Counted from the stretch's first letter, positions 8,642 to 17,452 are shown. The stretch is 37,348 nt of DNA from GCA-020356105 sp964347475 (GCA_964347475.1 CAYFYY010000040.1:1-37348), one strand, 5' to 3'. Translations and numbers: made by a program. The notes: generated from the sequence alone by a model not told the origin.

Positions 8642-8926
8642 ATGAGGGAGAAGACGACGGTCAAGGTACTGATCGACAACGCGCGCACGCGGGTCACCGA
8701 GCACCGCTTCGCGCCTGGCGCGACCACCGGCCGGCACCGGCACGACCGGGACTACCTGGTGGTGCCAGTCGTGGACGGCCGCCTGCGCGTGATCACGCCA
8801 GACGGCACCGAGAAGATCAGCGAGCTCAAGGCCGGCCAGCAGGCGTTCCGTGCCGCCGGCGGCGAGCACGAGGTGGTCAACGACAGCGACAGCGAATACG
8901 CCTATATCGAGGTCGAGCTGAAATAG
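8642..8926 (+). CDS. Small single-domain cupin protein
   Basis: This 94-residue protein is almost entirely one cupin barrel. TTGRHRHDRDYLVVPVVDGRL carries the HxH of motif 1, with aspartate replacing the usual glutamate, and GGEHEVVNDSDSEYAYIEVEL holds the motif 2 histidine. A GGAGGCGGGG stretch lies just before the ATG. It follows the hydrolase gene by about 90 bp on the same strand. A small enzyme or ligand sensor is possible; no specific function can be assigned. Confidence 0.8.
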   Translation: MREKTTVKVLIDNARTRVTEHRFAPGATTGRHRHDRDYLVVPVVDGRLRVITPDGTEKISELKAGQQAFRAAGGEHEVVNDSDSEYAYIEVELK

Positions 8927-8995
8927 CCCCGGCAGGACCGCGCGGACCTAGCGCGGTATCCGATATAGTGGAACCGGTTCCGGACGTCGGCGCGC

Positions 8996-9039
8996 CCTCA
9001 TGCTGAGGAGGGCCACAAGGCCCGTCTCGAAGTATGAGG
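8996..9039. repeat. REP-like intergenic palindrome
   Basis: CCTCAT (8996-9001) and ATGAGG (9034-9039) form the outer arms, and GGGCC-ACAA-GGCCC (9010-9023) the inner stem, with TGAGGAG and CGTCTCGAAG between. This layout is familiar from dispersed intergenic palindromes of alphaproteobacteria. It lies between the cupin gene and the following leftward gene. Confidence 0.6.
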
Positions 9040-9104
9040 TTGCGCCGGTTTGGCCGAGCCCGACTTAACCGATTCCGCTCTCGCGCCCCGGCCGTGACGG
9101 TGCC

Positions 9105-9138
9105 AAAAAAAACCCTCTCCCGTTGTCGGGGGAGAGGG
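9105..9138 (-). terminator. Rho-independent terminator of the leftward GIY-YIG-like gene
   Basis: Read leftward, GGGAGAGGG... pairs with CCCTCTCCC over nine bases (9113-9121 with 9130-9138) and is followed at once by a run of eight Ts (9105-9112). It sits about 40 bp after the stop codon of the gene at 9177-9572. Confidence 0.75.
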
Positions 9139-9176
9139 CCAGGTTGGGGAAATCAACCGGCGGGTGGGAGCTGCCG

Positions 9177-9572
9177 TCAGGCAGCGGCCGGTTGGGATAG
9201 CACCCGGTCTTGCGGCACCGGCAGGACGGAGCCGAGGTCGGCGACGATGCGCCGCCTGATGTCCGTCCCGCGGCCGCAGAAATGGATCAGCATGTGCGTT
9301 GCGCCGAGTCGGCGCGCCTCCTCTATCCTCTCCTGTCGCGCATCGCTGCGGTCCCGCATCCCGCCGGTCTCGCCGATCAGCAGCGGCTGCCAGTAGGACG
9401 ACATGCTGCGCAGCAACCCGTCGGACGGGCGCGCAAAGATGAAGATCGCGGCCCCGCAGGGCGCGTCCTCAAGGGGGAAGGCGGTGAAGCCATACAGCGC
9501 TGCCGACCCGCCCTGAATCGTGACGACCGCCTGGCCTGGCGGTGTCTTGCAGACATCGTGCAGTGCGCTCAT
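9177..9572 (-). CDS. Degenerate GIY-YIG-like protein, paralogue of the neighbour upstream
   Basis: This 131-residue protein aligns along its length with the next leftward gene: QAVVTIQGGSAALYGFTAFPLED against HAVVTLHGASREIYGFTPFPLDA, PLLIGETGGM against LLFVGETSDI, and GATHMLIHFCGRGTDIRRRI against GATRLLVHICSRDENYRRFI. The second strand (IGET) fits the YIG element of GIY-YIG nucleases. The GIY position is AIFIF, and the glutamate that holds the metal in that family is replaced (RRRIVADL), so nuclease activity is unlikely. A terminator follows the gene. Fold assignment is by eye only. Confidence 0.6.
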   Translation of the reverse strand: MSALHDVCKTPPGQAVVTIQGGSAALYGFTAFPLEDAPCGAAIFIFARPSDGLLRSMSSYWQPLLIGETGGMRDRSDARQERIEEARRLGATHMLIHFCGRGTDIRRRIVADLGSVLPVPQDRVLSQPAAA

Positions 9573-9778
9573 GACAGCCTCCTCGAAAAGGCTATTAGCC
9601 AGTACATTTTATCTTCTAAAAGTTGAGTAAAGGTTAACGAGATTTTTACCATAATCATAAAGATTCGGGGCGATTCCGCGGCAGTGCACCGGTCCTCCGA
9701 GGTGCGCCGGTCACATTGAGAAATCGGCGCCCTCAAGGAGAGCGCCGAGCTGGCCTCGCAATGTGGGTTTCGCGTCGT

Positions 9779-10165
9779 TCAGGCGGCCGCAGCGCGGCGC
9801 TGCAGCGCGTTCAGCGGCGGGTCGAAGGCGGCGACGAGATCGTCCTCGATGAAGCGCCGGTAGTTCTCGTCGCGGCTGCAGATATGGACCAGAAGGCGGG
9901 TCGCCCCCTCCTTCCTTGCGGTATCGAGCCAGTCGCGCGACGCGCCCGTGCCGATATCCGAGGTTTCGCCGACGAACAGCAGGCGCCAGTGCAGTGGCTG
10001 CCCGCTCTCTGCTCCGGCCGGCGCGGCGAAGGCGTAGATTCCGGGGATCGACGGCGGCGCATCCAGCGGAAACGGCGTGAAACCGTAGATCTCCCGCGAC
10101 GCGCCATGCAGGGTCACCACCGCGTGGTCCGGCGAAACAGTCGGTCGTGCGCGCTTCTTGCCCAT
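9779..10165 (-). CDS. GIY-YIG-like domain protein
   Basis: This protein of 128 residues (from MGKKRARP; an ATG seven codons earlier at 10186 is also possible) has, in order, GIYAFA, LLFVGETSDI, GATRLLVHICSRDENYRRFIEDDLVAAF and PPLN. Those match the GIY, the YIG (here FVG), the catalytic glutamate and the asparagine of the GIY-YIG nuclease fold. The usual arginine after YIG is not obvious. AAGGA precedes the chosen start by seven bases. It and the gene downstream are tandem paralogues, and this copy kept the likely active-site residues. Its substrate is unknown. Confidence 0.6.
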   Translation of the reverse strand: MGKKRARPTVSPDHAVVTLHGASREIYGFTPFPLDAPPSIPGIYAFAAPAGAESGQPLHWRLLFVGETSDIGTGASRDWLDTARKEGATRLLVHICSRDENYRRFIEDDLVAAFDPPLNALQRRAAAA

Positions 10166-10294
10166 TCCCTCTTCCTTCTGCTGCATGACGGGCCGGAAAG
10201 GATACGCCGCGACATATTACCCGATCGTTAACACCCTCGCGCGTGGCGCCACGATGCCGCAGCCGCCGGGCGGCGGCGCCCGGCGTCGTGCGGG

Positions 10295-10774
10295 TCACGC
10301 CAGCTCCAGCTTGAGCCCCTCGTGGCTGGCCGAAAAGCCGAGCCGCCGATAGAAGCGCAGCGCGTCGGGCCGCGCCTTGTCGGTGGTCAGCTGCACGAGG
10401 CCGCACCCGGCCTCGCGGGCCCGCGCGATGGCGTGCCGCAGCAGCGCCTCGCCGACGCCGCGGCCGCGGTACCGCCGGGCCACCCGCACGCCCTCGATCT
10501 GGGCCCGCCGCATTCCGGTGCGGCTCAACCCCGGGATCACCGTGAGCTGCAGGCAGCCGGCAACCACGCCGTCCGCCTCGACCAGGAGATACTCGTTTCC
10601 GGCCTGCGCCTGCATGGCGTCGAAGGCCTCGCGATATTCCGGCGGCACTGGGTCCGCGACGCGCTCGCGCCTCGCGCCCAGCGCATCGTCCGCCAGCAGC
10701 CGCACGATGGCCGGCAGGTCGGCGGCGGTGGCGTTGCGGACTCGCAGGGACGGGAACGTGCCCTTCTCGACCAC
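10295..10774 (-). CDS. GNAT-family N-acetyltransferase
   Basis: This 159-residue protein starts with GTG at 10774. The acetyl-CoA pyrophosphate loop is clear in VRVARRYRGRGVGEALLRHA (R/Q-x-x-G-x-G/A pattern), preceded by the core strand GVVAGCLQLTVIPGL and followed by GLVQLTTDKARPDALRFYRRLGF, the usual end of the fold. The acceptor could be an amino acid, a small amine or a protein. The gene starts 10 bases after the stop of the metallophosphoesterase gene, so the two are probably co-transcribed. Confidence 0.9.
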   Translation of the reverse strand: MVEKGTFPSLRVRNATAADLPAIVRLLADDALGARRERVADPVPPEYREAFDAMQAQAGNEYLLVEADGVVAGCLQLTVIPGLSRTGMRRAQIEGVRVARRYRGRGVGEALLRHAIARAREAGCGLVQLTTDKARPDALRFYRRLGFSASHEGLKLELA

Positions 10775-10784
10775 GGCCGCCGCC

Positions 10785-11603
10785 CTAGACCTCGATGATC
10801 GCGGGCCGGAACTGTGCCGCCGCCGGGTCCTCGCCGGGATAGCCGCGCTGGGCGCTTATGCAGCGTGTTTCGCCGATCGTCACGTCGACAGAGTAGTGCG
10901 TGTGACCCCAGATCCAGGCCGCCGGCCGGTAGGCGGCGATCATGTATTCGAGGTCGCTGACAAAGGCGGGCGACAGCGGGCTGCCCTCGAACCGCGGCTC
11001 GACGGCGGCACGGACCGGCGCGTGGTGGGTGGCGACGACGACCGGCCCGGATCCGCCGCGGGCAAGCTCGCGCTCCAGCCAGCCGCGCGAATCGGTATGG
11101 CGGGCGAACGCCTGCGCCGGCGAAAACCGCCGCCCGCCGGCGCGGATCAGCACGTGGTCGGCCAGCCCCGCCGCGGCAGCCTGCATGCCGGCGGCGGCGT
11201 TGCCGTTGATCGCATAGTCGGTCCACAGCGTGCAGCCGAGCACCCGCACCCCGGCCACGGTGACCGCATCGTTCTCCAGGAACAGCACGCGGCCGCCGGT
11301 CGCCGCGGCGGCCTCGCGGCAGCCCTCGAGCACCTCGTCGAGATCGCCATGATAGGCCTCATGGTTGCCCATAACGTAGAGCACCGGCACCTCGAGGTAC
11401 CGTGCCGCCTCGTCGGCCCAGGCGACGCCGGCGGTGCCGATGTCGATGTCGCCGGCGAGGATCACGAGATCGGCCGCGCCGTGGATCGCCGCAAGGTCGG
11501 GCCCGTCCGTCGGATGGCCACCCGCCCCGGCCGGCACCTCTTTGGGCGCGCCGGAACGCTCGAACTCGATATGCAGATCGCTGGCCAAGGCGATGCGGGT
11601 CAT
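10785..11603 (-). CDS. Calcineurin-like metallophosphoesterase
   Basis: From the ATG at 11603 the protein is 272 residues long and begins MTRIALASDLHIEF. All family motifs are present in order: DLH, GDID (in LVILAGDIDIG), GNHEAYHGD, ATHHAPV and GHTHYSVD, which together bind a two-metal centre. There is no signal peptide. The open frame extends upstream through the tRNA-Thr gene, but that part is chance coding. The substrate is unknown; the family covers nucleotide, protein and cyclic-diester phosphoesterases. The GNAT gene follows closely. Confidence 0.9.
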   Translation of the reverse strand: MTRIALASDLHIEFERSGAPKEVPAGAGGHPTDGPDLAAIHGAADLVILAGDIDIGTAGVAWADEAARYLEVPVLYVMGNHEAYHGDLDEVLEGCREAAAATGGRVLFLENDAVTVAGVRVLGCTLWTDYAINGNAAAGMQAAAAGLADHVLIRAGGRRFSPAQAFARHTDSRGWLERELARGGSGPVVVATHHAPVRAAVEPRFEGSPLSPAFVSDLEYMIAAYRPAAWIWGHTHYSVDVTIGETRCISAQRGYPGEDPAAAQFRPAIIEV

Positions 11604-11691
11604 GGCGACGAGCATAGCAGACGCGCCCGCCGCCCGGAATGCGGCATCGGGTCCAAGTTTGCGGGAGAAGCCAAAGCCACGGAAGGGAAGG

Positions 11692-11801
11692 AATGGTGCC
11701 GCCGGAGTGAATTGAACACTCGACCCCACCCTTACCAAGGGTGTGCTCTACCCCTGAGCTACGGCGGCGCCGGACCGGGGTGTTCGCGCCCTGGCGCGAA
11801 C
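11692..11801. repeat. Left copy of a direct repeat containing tRNA-Thr
   Basis: About 110 bp, including the whole tRNA gene and 33 bp on its 5' side, recur at 12926-13034 with one substitution and a one-base length change. The part upstream of the tRNA holds the palindrome GTTCGCGCCCTGGCGCGAAC (11782-11801). The flanks beyond the repeat differ completely. The two copies enclose the sulfotransferase gene. Confidence 0.85.
11694..11768 (-). tRNA. tRNA-Thr (anticodon GGT), first copy
   Basis: Read leftward, the acceptor arms GCCGCCG and CGGCGGC pair over seven bases and the CCA end is encoded. TAGCTCAG begins the D arm, CACCC-TTGGTAA-GGGTG forms the anticodon arm, and GTTCAATTC is the T loop. 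Anticodon GGT reads ACC and ACT threonine codons. It is identical to the second copy 1,234 bp away. Confidence 0.95.
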
Positions 11802-11992
11802 CCGAGCGAAGGTTGCCGATCGTGGTGATACAGACAACGTACCGCGTTCCGCGGTTCACGACTCGACTTGCGAGACCGTTGTGGTGTTGAATGACCAGCC
11901 AATCGGCCGGATGTCTGTTTACGACGACGGGGTATGCGACCGATGGGTCCCGGGATGTTTGTGCAGGGAAACGACGCCACAATGGATAGTTG

Positions 11993-12793
11993 ATGCGTCG
12001 TTTCACGTTTGAGGATTTGGAATTGAAACATGACATTTTGAAAATGTTCGAGGAAGCAGCGTTCCTTCCCGATACGCCGATCACCGAGTCGGCACCGGAA
12101 ACAACGAACTACATCATCGTGTTCACGCCACGCTCCGGTAGTACCTGGCTTGGCGATATCCTCACGCGCACCTACAAGATGGGAACGCCGCATGAATGGT
12201 TTAATCCCGACTTCCTGCCGCGCAGGCTCGCCAAGGTAAGTCGTTGTATGCCGGCACAATACGTGGAACGACTGCGGACGCGATTCACATCGCGCAATCG
12301 CGTGTTCGGGATGCAGGCCGCACCCGCACAACTTCAGTTGTTTCAGCGTCACATCGATGTTTACGACATCCTCAAGAATTTCTATGTCATATACCTGACC
12401 CGCCGCGACCTGGCGGCTCAGGCTGTCTCATCGTACAAAGTCGCGCAGACCCGATATTTCCACGCGCCGCAGGAAAAGACGCCGGAAATGCGTAAGAAAC
12501 TGCGGGCCCTCAAATATGATGGTGTGAAAATCAGTCGACGGGCAAACTACATACTTGACCAGGAACAATGGGCTGAAGACGCTTTCGCTGAGCTGGGCAT
12601 CAAACCATTGCGGATCGAGTACGAGGATCTCGTGCAGTGTCCTGACGTGACGGTAAGTATCATCGCACGGTTCGTCGGTGTGCGGAATCTCGGTGCGTTA
12701 CCGCCCACGCCCTACCGGAAGATCGCCGACCGCAAAAGCCGCGCCATGACGGCGCAGTTCCGGCGCGAATATCCCGATTTGTGCAACAGGTGA
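11993..12793 (+). CDS. Stf0-type sulfotransferase
   Basis: This 266-residue protein begins MRRFTFEDLELKHD at the ATG at 11993. NYIIVFTPRSGSTWLGDIL is the 5'-phosphosulfate loop that binds PAPS, GTPHEWFNP and VFGMQ follow, and YLTRRDLAAQAVSSYKVAQT carries the 3'-phosphate-binding arginine and serine. This order fits the Stf0 group, which sulfates trehalose or surface glycans. GC content is about 55% by eye, well below the roughly 70% of the neighbours. The gene sits alone between two copies of the same tRNA-Thr repeat, which points to acquisition. No clear ribosome-binding site precedes the start. The acceptor is unknown. Confidence 0.82.
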   Translation: MRRFTFEDLELKHDILKMFEEAAFLPDTPITESAPETTNYIIVFTPRSGSTWLGDILTRTYKMGTPHEWFNPDFLPRRLAKVSRCMPAQYVERLRTRFTSRNRVFGMQAAPAQLQLFQRHIDVYDILKNFYVIYLTRRDLAAQAVSSYKVAQTRYFHAPQEKTPEMRKKLRALKYDGVKISRRANYILDQEQWAEDAFAELGIKPLRIEYEDLVQCPDVTVSIIARFVGVRNLGALPPTPYRKIADRKSRAMTAQFRREYPDLCNR

Positions 12794-12925
12794 CGGGCGC
12801 AAGCGCCTTAACGATCCGGCATTGGCGCAGGTCACGTATTCATTCGCGCCGACGACTTGTTTGCACTACGCCGCGCCACTTCTTACGGCGCGATAGTAAT
12901 CGATCTGCTGAATTTGCGTAAAGAA

Positions 12926-13034
12926 AATGGTGCCGCCGGAGTGAATTGAACACTCGACCCCACCCTTACCAAGGGTGTGCTCTACCCCTGAGCTACGGCG
13001 GCGCCGGACCGGGGTGTCGCGCCATGGCGCGAAC
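12926..13034. repeat. Right copy of the tRNA-Thr direct repeat
   Basis: This copy matches 11692-11801 apart from a missing T and a C-to-A change in the palindrome, which here reads TCGCGCCATGGCGCGA (13017-13032). Recombination between the copies would remove 1,234 bp with the sulfotransferase gene and leave one tRNA gene. Confidence 0.85.
12928..13002 (-). tRNA. tRNA-Thr (anticodon GGT), second copy
   Basis: This gene has the same 75 bases as the copy at 11694-11768, including the encoded CCA, the GGT anticodon and all stems. It lies downstream of the sulfotransferase gene and points the opposite way. Confidence 0.95.
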
Positions 13035-13077
13035 GCGCGCGCCTTATGCCACACGGCCCCCGGCTTTTCAAGGTCCG

Positions 13078-13473
13078 TCAGCCCGGCTCCCGCGGGTCCT
13101 CCTTGCGCGAGATCTCCGTCGGCCGCGGCGTCACGGTAAGGAGTGTCACGCCGTGCGGCGCATGGAACCGGTGCCAACACGCGCGCGGCACCACTGCCAG
13201 CATGCCGGCCCTCAGCTCCATCGTCTGTATGCTGTCGCCGGTCAGCACGGTCAGGACCGTTCGGCCGCCAATGACCTGCACAAGCTCGTCGCCGGCGGTG
13301 TGCCGCTCCCACGCGCTGTCGCCGGAGAAACTACCAACATAGACGCCGCCGTCGCCGAACGGCGCCAAGGCCACGAAGGCTGCCGCGACCTCGTCCTCCG
13401 GCGTCTCGGCGGTTCTGTCCCGCAGAGGCGGGCGTCCTGCCAGCGCGGCCTCGATGTCCGCTGCGTCGACCAT
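13078..13473 (-). CDS. Cupin-domain protein
   Basis: This 131-residue protein has a cupin core: WERHTAGDELVQVIGGRTVLTVL corresponds to motif 1 (H, E) and VVPRACWHRFHAPHGVTLLTVTP to motif 2 (H). The N-terminal 35 residues are charged and may form a helix. The C-terminal tail (TEISRKEDPREPG) is probably disordered. No signal peptide is present. Cupins of this sort are often annotated as quercetin-dioxygenase-like, but the function cannot be given. It lies just beyond the tRNA repeat. Confidence 0.8.
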   Translation of the reverse strand: MVDAADIEAALAGRPPLRDRTAETPEDEVAAAFVALAPFGDGGVYVGSFSGDSAWERHTAGDELVQVIGGRTVLTVLTGDSIQTMELRAGMLAVVPRACWHRFHAPHGVTLLTVTPRPTEISRKEDPREPG

Positions 13474-13555
13474 AGCGGCATCCTAGGTCCGGTTCCCCAC
13501 TTTGCAAGCGCATATTCCGTTGACAGGGCGGCGCCGGGGCGCGCATTTGGGGGCG

Positions 13556-13732
13556 ATGACGGGACGAAACAAGGACATGCCGGGCAGCAGCGAGGACGGT
13601 CGGCGTCGCGCCGCCGAGCGCGAGGCCCGCCGCGCCGCGGCGCTGCGTGCGAACCTGAAGAAACGCAAGGCGCAGCAGCGCGGCCGGTCGGCCGATCCAA
13701 AGGGGGGTGACGGCTGCTCGGCAAAGGATTGA
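13556..13732 (+). CDS. Small basic conserved protein upstream of murA
   Basis: The 58-residue peptide from the ATG at 13556 reads MTGRNKDMPGSSEDGRRRAA and continues with an Arg/Lys/Ala-rich helix (AALRANLKKRKAQQRGR). I have the impression of similar short peptides ahead of murA in other alphaproteobacteria, which supports it as a real gene. An in-frame ATG at 13502 would add 18 poorly conserved residues. The helix is strongly basic, so nucleic-acid or ribosome contact is conceivable, but no function is known. Confidence 0.6.
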   Translation: MTGRNKDMPGSSEDGRRRAAEREARRAAALRANLKKRKAQQRGRSADPKGGDGCSAKD

Positions 13733-13815
13733 CGGGGCCCGCGCCACGCCTTGTGGGCGCCACGGTCCTGGGCTAGAAAGGCCCCGGATTCGCCCCCCGC
13801 GACACAAGGACATAG

Positions 13816-15090
13816 ATGGACCAGATACGCATCCGCGGCGGCCGGCCGCTCGAGGGCTCGATCCGGATCAGCGGCGCCAAGAACGCGGCGCTGCCGCTGA
13901 TGACCGCGAGCCTGCTGACCGGCGAGACGCTGACGCTCACCAACCTGCCGTTCCTTGCCGACATCACGACGCTGGTGCAGCTCCTGATGCAGCACGGCGT
14001 GCACGTGGCGATGCGCGGCGAGGGGCCGGGCGGCGGCCACGTCATCGAGCTGTCAGCCGGTGAGATCAGCAGCACCGTCGCCCCCTACGACATCGTGCGC
14101 AAGATGCGTGCGAGCGTACTCGTGCTCGGCCCCCTGTTGGCGCGCTGCGGCGAGGCGCAGGTCTCGCTGCCCGGCGGCTGCGCCATCGGCACCCGTCCGG
14201 TCGACCTGCATCTGAAGGGCCTGGAGGCGTTGGGCGCCAAGATCGAACTGTCCGGCGGCTACATCCACGCGCGGGCGCCGAACCGCCTCGCCGGCGGGCA
14301 CTACGTGTTCCCGTTCGTCTCGGTCGGCGCGACCGAGAATCTGCTGATGGCGGCGAGCCTGGCGAAGGGTGAGACCGTGCTGGTCAACGCCGCGCGCGAG
14401 CCGGAGGTCGTCGACCTCGCCCGCTGCCTTGTCGCCATGGGCGCACGGATCGAGGGCATCGGCAGCGACACGCTGACCGTCCAGGGCATCGACGCGCTGC
14501 ACGCGGCCGAGCACCGCATCGTGCCCGACCGTATCGAGACCGGCACCTTCGCGATGGCTGCGGCGGCCACCGGCGGTGCGCTGGAGCTGGTCGGCGCACG
14601 CATGGATATCGTCGCCTCGGTGGCCGAGGCGCTGGAGGACGCCGGGGTCGAGATTGCGGCGACGGAGGCGGGCATCAAGGTTGCGCGCCGCAACGGTCTT
14701 ACCGGCGTCGACGTGATGACCGAGCCCTATCCCGGGTTCCCGACCGACATGCAGGCGCAGTTCATGGCCCTGATGAGCGTCGCAGAGGGTGCCTCGATGA
14801 TCACCGAGACGATCTTCGAAAACCGCTTCATGCATGTGCCGGAGCTTGCCCGCATGGGCGCCAACATCAACGTGCACAACGCCTCGGCCATGGTGCGCGG
14901 GGTCAAGCGGCTGACCGGCGCCCCGGTCATGGCGACCGACCTACGGGCCTCGGTGTCACTGGTCATCGCGGGGCTCGCGGCCGAAGGCGAGACCGTGATA
15001 AACCGTGTCTACCACATCGACCGCGGCTACGAGCGGATCGAGGAAAAACTGAAGGGTTGCGGGGCCGAGATCGAACGCGTGGGCTCGTAA
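13816..15090 (+). CDS. murA: UDP-N-acetylglucosamine 1-carboxyvinyltransferase
   Basis: MurA transfers enolpyruvate from PEP to UDP-GlcNAc, the first committed step of peptidoglycan synthesis, in the cytoplasm. The 424-residue product has the expected length and two-lobed repeat. GAKNAALPLM holds K22 and N23, and LPGGCAIGTRPVDLHLKGL carries the catalytic cysteine (C122), the residue alkylated by fosfomycin. GFPTDMQAQFMAL and RIEEKL near the end are also characteristic. The presence of Cys rather than Asp predicts fosfomycin sensitivity at the target. The DUF2948 gene follows 23 bp downstream. Confidence 0.98.
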   Translation: MDQIRIRGGRPLEGSIRISGAKNAALPLMTASLLTGETLTLTNLPFLADITTLVQLLMQHGVHVAMRGEGPGGGHVIELSAGEISSTVAPYDIVRKMRASVLVLGPLLARCGEAQVSLPGGCAIGTRPVDLHLKGLEALGAKIELSGGYIHARAPNRLAGGHYVFPFVSVGATENLLMAASLAKGETVLVNAAREPEVVDLARCLVAMGARIEGIGSDTLTVQGIDALHAAEHRIVPDRIETGTFAMAAAATGGALELVGARMDIVASVAEALEDAGVEIAATEAGIKVARRNGLTGVDVMTEPYPGFPTDMQAQFMALMSVAEGASMITETIFENRFMHVPELARMGANINVHNASAMVRGVKRLTGAPVMATDLRASVSLVIAGLAAEGETVINRVYHIDRGYERIEEKLKGCGAEIERVGS

Positions 15091-15113
15091 AACCCCCGGG
15101 GGACAGCGAAGGC

Positions 15114-15560
15114 ATGACGGAGTCCGACTACACGCCGCTGAGACTGCACGCCGTCGACCTGAAGGACCTGTCGGTGGTCGCGGCGATGGTGCAGGACGCG
15201 CTGGCACCGATCGGCGACATCGCGTTCCTTGCTGACGAGGGCCGCTTCGTGATGGCGCTGAACCGCTTCCGCTGGGAGGCGGAGGAGGCGGGGCCCGGCG
15301 CCGACGGCAAGCCGCACGAACGCGTCCACGCCGGGCTGTGCTTCGACAAGGTCAAGACGGTGCAGTACCGCAACATCGACCGCGACGATCGTGGCCGCTA
15401 CCTGGAATTGCTGACCATCGCCTGCGACGAGGGCCGCGTCGTCCTGCACTTCGCCGAGGGCGGCGCGATCCGCCTCGAGGTCGAGGAGCTGGCCTGCTTC
15501 CTGCGCGACCTCGACGAGCCCTGGCCGACCGCCTGGATGCCGGTACACGAAGACGAATAG
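15114..15560 (+). CDS. DUF2948-family protein
   Basis: This 148-residue protein starts MTESDYTPLRLHAVDLKDL and contains ALNRFRWE, RVHAGLCFDKVKTVQYRNI, LLTIACDEGRVVLHFAEGG and IRLEVEELACFLRDLDEPWPT. I recognise these as the DUF2948 family, which in alphaproteobacteria usually lies between murA and hisD. The function is unknown. Here murA is in the usual place but hisD is missing downstream; a convergent sigma-54 regulator comes next, so the conserved order breaks at this point. Confidence 0.88.
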   Translation: MTESDYTPLRLHAVDLKDLSVVAAMVQDALAPIGDIAFLADEGRFVMALNRFRWEAEEAGPGADGKPHERVHAGLCFDKVKTVQYRNIDRDDRGRYLELLTIACDEGRVVLHFAEGGAIRLEVEELACFLRDLDEPWPTAWMPVHEDE

Positions 15561-15591
15561 CAGCCGGCGCTCGTGCCGATTGCGTGCCGTT

Positions 15592-16800
<1,209 letters not shown>

Positions 16801-16873
16801 GATTGGCTGGCCCTCCCGCCAGCAATACTCCACTCTAACTCATCTTGGCTTGATGGGGTGTGTTTTTTTTCAC

Positions 16874-16990
16874 AATTCGCGAATTTTCCGGAGTCCCTGT
16901 CTGATACAGTTTATTGACATGTCCAACGCGTCACTCGACTGTTACGACTCAAAATATCGTTTGTTAATTTTGTTACAATTGCTAATTGTA
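16874..16990. promoter_or_regulatory. AT-rich regulatory region with palindromes, possible enhancer sites
   Basis: The gap between the regulator and the first secreted-protein gene is strongly AT-rich. It holds the 12-base palindrome AATTCGCGAATT (16874-16885) and the inverted repeat TACAATT-GCT-AATTGTA (16974-16990). Both lie 80-200 bp before the sigma-54 promoter at 17068, the usual distance for enhancer-binding sites. That the adjacent regulator binds them is inferred. Confidence 0.4.
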
Positions 16991-17067
16991 TTACTTTCGA
17001 GGAGACGGCGACGGCGACTGGCAATTTACGCTGGAACGATAGCCATCTCCTTTCATATATTGTGAAA

Positions 17068-17085
17068 TTGGCACGGAGTTTGCGG
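17068..17085 (+). promoter_or_regulatory. Sigma-54 promoter of the first secreted-protein gene
   Basis: TTGGCACGGAGTTTGCGG is an essentially perfect sigma-54 promoter: GG at 17070-17071, ten bases, GC at 17082-17083. The start would be near 17095, about 37 nt before the ATG at 17132. Confidence 0.85.
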
Positions 17086-17131
17086 AGATGATACCCGCGC
17101 CACCCGGTGAAACGATCGAACGATACACGCC

Positions 17132-17452
17132 ATGAATTGCAGAACTGCCATTTCAATCGTTGCCTCAGCATTTGCATTGGCCGTGACAGCAGGTTTTGCC
17201 ACGCCCATTCGCGCCGAAGGTGACGCCGGCTCGTCGACCGGGCTTTCATTCGCCGTGGCCGTGAATCTCGACGAACTGACGCGGATTCGCGGCGCTGGGC
17301 TGGTGGCCGCCGGCCCGGGACAAACGGGCGGGGAACAGTTCGGCGTCATTCTCTGGGACGAATTCAAGCCGCGTCCGAATACCGGCCCGGTAAGACTCGA
17401 CGGCGGGATCAGCAACAGCGTGACCAGTTCGATCGGCGGCACGCTCAGGTAG
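17132..17452 (+). CDS. Small secreted protein with a double-glycine-like motif
   Basis: The 106-residue product has a clear Sec signal peptide (MNCRTAISIVASAFALAVTA, cleavage near residue 28). Soon after comes NLDELTRIRGAG, with E48, L49, I52, G54 and A55 at the spacing seen in double-glycine leaders (E-8, L-7, I-4, G-2, A-1). The rest is Gly-, Ser- and Thr-rich and ends SVTSSIGGTLR. I know no family for it. It follows the exact sigma-54 promoter at 17068 and belongs by position to the repeat-protein locus, whose C39 peptidase could process it. Its own function is unknown. Confidence 0.72.
   Translation: MNCRTAISIVASAFALAVTAGFATPIRAEGDAGSSTGLSFAVAVNLDELTRIRGAGLVAAGPGQTGGEQFGVILWDEFKPRPNTGPVRLDGGISNSVTSSIGGTLR

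Noticed and set aside
9087..9101. Leftward TGGCACCGTCACGGC as a fourth sigma-54 promoter
   Set aside because: The spacing is right but the -12 half is poor and no gene follows on that strand.
11359..12084. Leftward open frame with RRRSSGVEHTLGKGG and a similar one at 12866-13312
   Set aside because: This peptide is the translation of the tRNA-Thr genes; such frames are a well-known annotation artefact.
16850..17065. Rightward open frame of 71 codons before the first secreted protein
   Set aside because: It runs through the AT-rich regulatory region and its palindromes, has no ribosome-binding site, and its composition looks non-coding.
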